DNA of 37,068 bases from DATJFH01 sp035495815 (GTDB lineage Bacteria; Acidobacteriota; Terriglobia; Bryobacterales; Bryobacteraceae), in contig DATJFH010000129.1 of assembly GCA_035495815.1 (NCBI GenBank), forward strand, positions 1-37,068, given 5' to 3'. How positions within the stretch are numbered: the stretch's first letter is position 1; every line of letters starts with the position of its first letter. Positions 32,883-37,068 of the stretch are shown here, piece by piece. The notes under the pieces were generated by a model. It was given only the letters and a program-made list of their open reading frames with translations. It made no database searches and was not told where the DNA came from. Made by a program: the position numbers and the translations under genes.

Positions 32883-33677
32883 ATGACTTTTGCCGTCGCC
32901 GGCGGAGGGCGAATCAGCAGCTCCTTCGTAACCCGGCTACCCAATCTGGCCACCGAGCTGGGACCCATAGCCGCCCAGTCTTACCGGCTGGCCAGCCGCA
33001 TCGCCAACACCATCGGCGCCGGCCATCCGGTGCGCCGGTATGCGGATCTCCATGCGTCCAAACTGATCCTGATCTGCGCGCCGGCGAAGAGCGTGGGCGA
33101 CATTGTTACGGCCCTGGCGCAGGCCCTCGATTGCCGCGGCAAGGTGATTCTGTACTGCGAGGGCGGAGCGGACAGCCGCCAGCTTGCGGCGGTCAGATCG
33201 AAGGGCGCCGCCGTCGGTTCGATGGATATGCTTCCGGGCTTCGAGGGACGGCGCTTCGTGGCGGAAGGGGACCCCGCGGCGGTCCGCGAAGCCAAGCGGC
33301 TGGTGGGGTGCTTCGGGGGCCGCGTGGAGGAGATCAGTTCCGCACGGCTGGGCATTTACGCGGCCGGCCTGGCGTTCGGCAGCGGACTGTTTACCCCTCT
33401 AATGGAGGCGTCTGTCTTGTGCCTGCAGGAGTCCGGAATGCAGAAGGCCAGCGCGATGAAAGTAGTCGAGGCGCTGTTTCAGAACTCGCTGCGAGCCTAT
33501 ATGTATGCGGGAAAGCGCAGTTGGAGCGGCGTCCTGGCCAATGGCGACCGCGCCGCCGCGCGCCGGGAGATCGAGGCGCTGGCGGGCTCCAATCCGGTCC
33601 TGGCGCGGTATTATCGCGAGGCCGCCATACTCGCGCTGCAGCTGTTTGGAAAGGGAGCGGGCAGTGATTCGATCTAA
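32883..33677 (+). CDS. Rossmann-like/DUF2520 domain protein
   Basis: A 264-residue cytoplasmic protein. The N-terminus (MTFAVAGGGRISSSFV) is a dinucleotide-binding Rossmann start with a GxGxxS-type loop; a ProC-like helical C-terminal half (DUF2520) follows (FTPLMEASVLCLQESGMQKA). Such proteins are NADP-dependent reductase relatives of uncertain substrate. ATG 32883 fits the family N-terminus; a GTG at 32859 inside the end of uvrB is in frame and possible. The stop overlaps the GTG start of the next gene by 14 bases, so it is coupled to the propeller-PHP gene. Confidence 0.8.
   Translation: MTFAVAGGGRISSSFVTRLPNLATELGPIAAQSYRLASRIANTIGAGHPVRRYADLHASKLILICAPAKSVGDIVTALAQALDCRGKVILYCEGGADSRQLAAVRSKGAAVGSMDMLPGFEGRRFVAEGDPAAVREAKRLVGCFGGRVEEISSARLGIYAAGLAFGSGLFTPLMEASVLCLQESGMQKASAMKVVEALFQNSLRAYMYAGKRSWSGVLANGDRAAARREIEALAGSNPVLARYYREAAILALQLFGKGAGSDSI
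33653..33657 (+). promoter_or_regulatory. Ribosome binding site fixing the GTG start at 33664
   Basis: GGGAG, 6 bases before GTG 33664, located inside the end of the DUF2520 gene. It supports a start there rather than at upstream in-frame codons, which would translate another gene's sequence. Confidence 0.65.
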
Positions 33678-36600
33678 CGTGACCCTGGGGGTGGCCGCAG
33701 CCGCCCTGCTGGTCAGCCTGTACTCCGCGGCAAAACGCTCCTCACGCCCGGTCGAGGCCGCTGCACCGGCCCGGAGCGCCGGCTTCAAGATCACGTTCGG
33801 AGTGAAGCAAAAGCTGCACGGCCGTTCGTGGGCGGGAGTGCTGCAGGACCCGGCGCAGGTTCGTTCCATGCGCGGCTGGCACCTGGACACGGGGGACACG
33901 ATCACTCCGCCCACCAAGTGGAACATCGCGCTCCGCTCGGTCGGCCCGGACACGCCGGCCAAAGGCGTGGTTCTCGAAGTCGTCAGCCCGCCCGATCACC
34001 CGGTGACCGTCTATACACGGGAGGGCAACTATTCTTTCATCCCGTCGCAGATCCCCTACGGAACCGTGTACGAGATTCCCGAAACCAATGGCGACGCTAC
34101 CGTGGAGCGCGTGCCGCTGGCCCGCACGGTTTCCGGACCGGAGTTCGAAGACGACGATCCGGCCATTCTGAAAACCCGCGGCGGCGATTATTGGATGGCC
34201 TGGGTAGCCTATAAAACCATCGCGCGCAGGGATCCCTATATCGATGGCGGCGACCAGATCCTGACTGCACGCAGCGCGGACGGAGAATCCTGGGGCAAGC
34301 CGGCGCCGCTGACCCCGCCGGGCGATCATTTCCGCGCCGCCATCGCCGAAGACGGACGCGGCCGCATCTGGTGCGTCTACGGCGCGCAGAAGAAGATGGA
34401 GACCGGCGGCTTCGATCTGTACGCGCGCGTTTACGACGGCCGGACCTGGTCCGCCGAGCAGGCGCTGACGAGCGATCCGCGCCCCGATATTTTTCATCGG
34501 CTGATATCGGACGGAAAGGGAAACCTGTACCTGGTTTGGATGGGATTCCGTCCCGGACCCGGCGGCGGTCCGGCGCAAAGCGACATCCTGATGCGGGTCT
34601 GGAACGGAGAGCAGTGGGGCGAGGAGATCAACGTCAGCCAGTCGGCGGAGAACGACTGGGAGCCCGCGTTGGCCGCCGACAGTTCCGGCCGTGTCTGGAT
34701 CGCCTGGGACAGCTACCGGGCTTCGAAGGGGCCGGCCAGCTACGATCTGCTCCTGCGCAGTTACGCGGGCGGCTCGCTTGGGCCCGTGCGCGCCGTATCC
34801 GAGACGCCGTTGGCCGAAATGCGCGCCGACGTAGCCGTGGACGCCTCGGATCGCGTTTGGATCGCCTGGGAAGAAGGCGGCGTCAACTGGGGAAAGGACA
34901 CCGGATACGAGAATCCCAAGCATCGTATTCACCTGCGGCCCGGCGGCTCGGAGATCTATGGCCCGGCGAATTCCCGCAGCTACAACTACCGGCGGCCCCG
35001 GGTGGCGGTTCTCGAAGGGGACGCGTTGAAACAGCCGGCGGCCGACTTGTCGGCAGCGTATCCGCCGGGACTGCAGGCCAACCTGTTCCAGAACCCGCGG
35101 CTGGGAGTGGACGGAGCGGGCCGTATCTGGGTGTTCCTGCGGAATCAACTGGTGGCGCGCGGAAGGAATGCCGGACACCTGTTCGATTTCTACGCGACCA
35201 CACTGCGGGGCGCAGGGGAAGCCCAAAAATGGATGCGCGCTATGCTGCTTCCCGCCAGCACGGGACGGCAGGATACGGTACTGGCCAGCACGCCTGGAAA
35301 GGCGGGCGGCATCGTCGTGGCCGCGGTCGGAGACGGCCGGCGCCTGCCGGTGCCGCTCCCGGTCAATCACGATGTGGCGGCGCTCACGCTCGACGCCGGC
35401 ACAGGCGAAGTGACGCCGCGTTTGAAGCCATTCGCCCCAAGCCCGGCCGGCCCGTTCGCGGCTACGCATCCGGACGAAGCCGCCCAGGTGTCGCGCATCC
35501 GCAACCATCGCCTGCGTCTCGGCGGCGCGAGCTACAAGATCGTGCGCGGCGACTTGCACCGCCACACGGAGATCTCGATGGACGGCGCGGTCGACGGCAG
35601 CCTGTGGGACCTTTATCGCTACTCGATCGACGCGGCCGCCTTCGACTACGTCGCGGTGACCGATCACAATTACGGCGCCTGGCTCGATACCGACGAGCCG
35701 GAGTCGAAGAACACCGACGACATCTTCCAGTGGTGGCGGACCCAGAAATCGGCCGACATGTTCTACGTGCCCGGCCGCTTCACGCCGCTGTACGGGTATG
35801 AGAGGTCGATCAATTTCCCGCTGGGCCACCGCAACATCCTCCACCCGCGCCGCGGAGTGTTCAGCCTGCGCGTGCCGAAACTTTACATCGCCGAGCGCGC
35901 GGAACTGGAGGAGCGGGACGCCCGCAATCTTTGGGCTTATCTCCGGACGACCGGCGGAGTCGGGCTGCCGCACACGTCCGGCACGAGCATGGGGACCGAC
36001 TGGCGCCTGCGCGACGACGCGCTCGAGCCGGTGACCGAGATTTACCAGGGCGACCGCAACTCCTACGAGGAGGAAGGCGGACCGCGGGCCGCGCTGACCT
36101 CCAGCTTCGGACCCGGATCGTCAGGCCGGCCCCCTTACCAGAAGGGACTCATCTGGAACGCGCTGGGAGCGGGCTACCGCATGGGCTTCATCGCTTCGAG
36201 CGACCACTCGTCCACGCATATCTCGTACGCCAACATTCTGACGCCGGACCGTGCGACGACGCGCGCCGACATCCAGCAGGCAATCCGGCAGCGGCACACT
36301 TATGCCTCGACCGATAATATCGTGGTGGATTTTCACGCGGGCGAGGTGCAGCAAGGGGGTGCGATGCAGGCGTCCGGGAGTCCCACGTTCGAGGTAAGCG
36401 TTCAGGGCACAGCCCCGATCTTGCGGATCGAAGTGATCAAGAATAATCGGATCGTTTACACTCGCCCGGGCGGCCCGAGTGAGTTGGCGTTTACGTTTCG
36501 CGACGGTTCCGAGTCGGGAGGAGATTTCAACGACACGAGCATGGGCGAGACATCCCAGATCAAGAACTGGCGGAAGCCGGAGACGGGAATCCGGCCGCGC

Positions 36601-36714
36601 CCGGCCGCGCCCGAAACCTACTATTACATTCGCGTCATCCAAAGCTTCAGCGCGGAGCAGCCTGACGCTGAGGGCGAAGTGGCCTGGTCGTCACCGATAT
36701 TCGTCAGGCGCTAG
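33664..36714 (+). CDS. Secreted beta-propeller plus PHP-like metal hydrolase (paralog 2)
   Basis: A 1016-residue paralog of the 14150-16969 product with the same order. A hydrophobic export segment (NVTLGVAAAALLVSLYSAA) precedes an N-terminal beta domain (FKITFGVKQKLHGRSW), propeller blades of the type DxxGRVWIAWDSY, and a PHP/DUF3604-like domain. H632 and H634 are in RGDLHRHTEIS, D667/H668 in TDHN, a glutamate in YGYERS, and SSDHSSTH further on, followed by a beta-sandwich tail (FEVSVQGTAPILRIEVIKNN). It starts at GTG 33664 with GGGAG 6 bases upstream; the frame is open further upstream but only as a shadow of the DUF2520 gene. Its position after uvrB and DUF2520 is unusual for a secreted enzyme. 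Substrate unknown. Confidence 0.82.
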   Translation: MIRSNVTLGVAAAALLVSLYSAAKRSSRPVEAAAPARSAGFKITFGVKQKLHGRSWAGVLQDPAQVRSMRGWHLDTGDTITPPTKWNIALRSVGPDTPAKGVVLEVVSPPDHPVTVYTREGNYSFIPSQIPYGTVYEIPETNGDATVERVPLARTVSGPEFEDDDPAILKTRGGDYWMAWVAYKTIARRDPYIDGGDQILTARSADGESWGKPAPLTPPGDHFRAAIAEDGRGRIWCVYGAQKKMETGGFDLYARVYDGRTWSAEQALTSDPRPDIFHRLISDGKGNLYLVWMGFRPGPGGGPAQSDILMRVWNGEQWGEEINVSQSAENDWEPALAADSSGRVWIAWDSYRASKGPASYDLLLRSYAGGSLGPVRAVSETPLAEMRADVAVDASDRVWIAWEEGGVNWGKDTGYENPKHRIHLRPGGSEIYGPANSRSYNYRRPRVAVLEGDALKQPAADLSAAYPPGLQANLFQNPRLGVDGAGRIWVFLRNQLVARGRNAGHLFDFYATTLRGAGEAQKWMRAMLLPASTGRQDTVLASTPGKAGGIVVAAVGDGRRLPVPLPVNHDVAALTLDAGTGEVTPRLKPFAPSPAGPFAATHPDEAAQVSRIRNHRLRLGGASYKIVRGDLHRHTEISMDGAVDGSLWDLYRYSIDAAAFDYVAVTDHNYGAWLDTDEPESKNTDDIFQWWRTQKSADMFYVPGRFTPLYGYERSINFPLGHRNILHPRRGVFSLRVPKLYIAERAELEERDARNLWAYLRTTGGVGLPHTSGTSMGTDWRLRDDALEPVTEIYQGDRNSYEEEGGPRAALTSSFGPGSSGRPPYQKGLIWNALGAGYRMGFIASSDHSSTHISYANILTPDRATTRADIQQAIRQRHTYASTDNIVVDFHAGEVQQGGAMQASGSPTFEVSVQGTAPILRIEVIKNNRIVYTRPGGPSELAFTFRDGSESGGDFNDTSMGETSQIKNWRKPETGIRPRPAAPETYYYIRVIQSFSAEQPDAEGEVAWSSPIFVRR

Positions 36715-36778
36715 GCGCTGAAGAAGCTCGGAGTGCGAGCCACTGATGGCCGCGCTCCGGCAAGCTGTCGCCGCACGC

Positions 36779-36892
36779 TCAGAAACGGAATTTCAGGCCG
36801 AACTGCATCCGGCGCATCGGATTCCGCAGGCTGCGGATTTCTCCATCGCGGGCGCCGTTCGGCGTAATCTGAGTGGCGCTCGAAAACTGACG
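36779..36892 (-). pseudogene. C-terminal remnant of an Oar-like TonB receptor
   Basis: About 37 codons ending in a TGA (36779-36781) read SSATQITPNGARDGEIRSL, then NPMRRMQFGLKFRF. The last part is a typical outer-membrane C-terminal strand ending in phenylalanine, as in Oar-like receptors. An in-frame TAA lies directly upstream (36893-36895), so the rest of the receptor is missing. There is no start codon with a ribosome binding site. It is best seen as the leftover end of a deleted receptor gene. Confidence 0.6.
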
Positions 36893-36894
36893 TT

Positions 36895-36913
36895 ATTCGG
36901 ATTGTTTCCGAAT
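36895..36913. repeat. Short hairpin between receptor remnant and next gene
   Basis: ATTCGGA (36895-36901) pairs with TCCGAAT (36907-36913) around a 5-base loop. It lies 12 bases past the stop of the right-edge gene (minus strand), with GTTTT soon after, so it may be the terminator of that gene and mark the junction with the receptor remnant. Confidence 0.4.
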
Positions 36914-36925
36914 CCAACCGCGCGC

Positions 36926-37068
36926 TCAGTCCGAGCCAGCTCCCGGCGGATCATGTCCATGCAGACCCGCGTATATCAGAGTGACCAATCGTCGCGTTTG
37001 CTCCTCCGCTGGAATCGGCCCTGCTGTCCCAAAACCCTGCTCAGAGCCCACCAGCGAGAGCGCTAAAC
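36926..37068 (-). CDS. C-terminal end of an unidentified gene (possibly TetR-type regulator)
   Basis: A minus-strand frame is open from the right edge to a TGA at 36926-36928 (about 46 codons). It reads LALSLVGSEQGFGT, then IPAEEQTRRLVTLIYAGLHG and a Gly/Pro tail. The Ala/Leu-rich helix, then AEEQTRRLVTLIYAGL, resembles the last helices of TetR-family repressors, but this is too short to be sure. The start is beyond the window. Confidence 0.35.
   Translation of the reverse strand, partial: LALSLVGSEQGFGTAGPIPAEEQTRRLVTLIYAGLHGHDPPGAGSD

Noticed and set aside
33505..33663. Longer start for the second propeller-PHP protein
   Set aside because: The extra residues are translated from the DUF2520 gene in another frame, and a ribosome binding site and signal segment mark GTG 33664.
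33742..35973. Antisense frame of about 740 codons inside the second propeller-PHP gene
   Set aside because: Same reason: GC-driven open antisense frame against a well-supported gene.
1..37068. CRISPR arrays, prophage, insertion sequences, rRNA operons
   Set aside because: No regularly spaced repeats, transposase or integrase motifs, or rRNA-like sequence were recognised anywhere in the window by reading alone.

Overview
The window is GC-rich and gene-dense. It most likely comes from an acidobacterium of the Bryobacterales/Solibacter type. That placement is an inference from gene content: an Oar-like TonB-dependent receptor with an N-terminal carboxypeptidase-regulatory domain, a Planctomycete-type cytochrome/DUF1549/DUF1553 protein paired with a DUF1501 protein, large beta-propeller/PHP-type secreted proteins, and many GTG/TTG starts. 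It reads as ordinary chromosome. I see no prophage, integrase, CRISPR array, rRNA or convincing tRNA.

Layout. 1-3328 (-): a nearly complete Oar-like receptor running off the left edge. 3329-3798: non-coding, with a long imperfect palindrome. 3799-8318 (-): a zinc-ribbon/TM protein, then a tight aconitase, small membrane protein and LD-carboxypeptidase group. 8416-12939 (+): the PSCyt/DUF1553 and DUF1501 pair. 13035-14042 (-): a secreted protein made of four secretin-N-like repeats. 14150-16969 (+): a secreted beta-propeller plus PHP-like hydrolase. 17132-18861 (-): FabI and a secreted Gfo/Idh/MocA-like protein. 18892-21006 (+): RecG. 21066-24053 (-): a three-gene operon of unknown function (TM protein with a LamG/DUF1080-like domain, a TPR protein, and a membrane protein with a RodZ-type C-terminal domain). 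24054-24487: an AT-rich divergent intergenic region. 24488-26773 (+): a PAS-GAF-GGDEF-EAL protein. 26931-27410 (+): a small helical protein whose end overlaps a convergent mini-transpeptidase (27381-28229, -). 28230-28573: intergenic, dense in inverted repeats. 28574-29425 (-): a secreted endonuclease/exonuclease/phosphatase protein. 29491-36714 (+): phospholipase-D/cardiolipin-synthase-like protein, UvrB, a Rossmann/DUF2520 protein and a second propeller-PHP protein. 36779-37068 (-): the C-terminal remnant of another TonB receptor and the tail of an unidentified gene.

Functionally the window mixes housekeeping genes (acnA, fabI, recG, uvrB) with cell-envelope and secreted functions: outer-membrane receptor, peptidoglycan enzymes, phospholipid enzyme, and signal-peptide hydrolases and oxidoreductases. 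The parts least explained by known families are the 21066-24053 operon, the secretin-N repeat protein, the two propeller-PHP paralogs and the structured intergenic region at 28460-28571.
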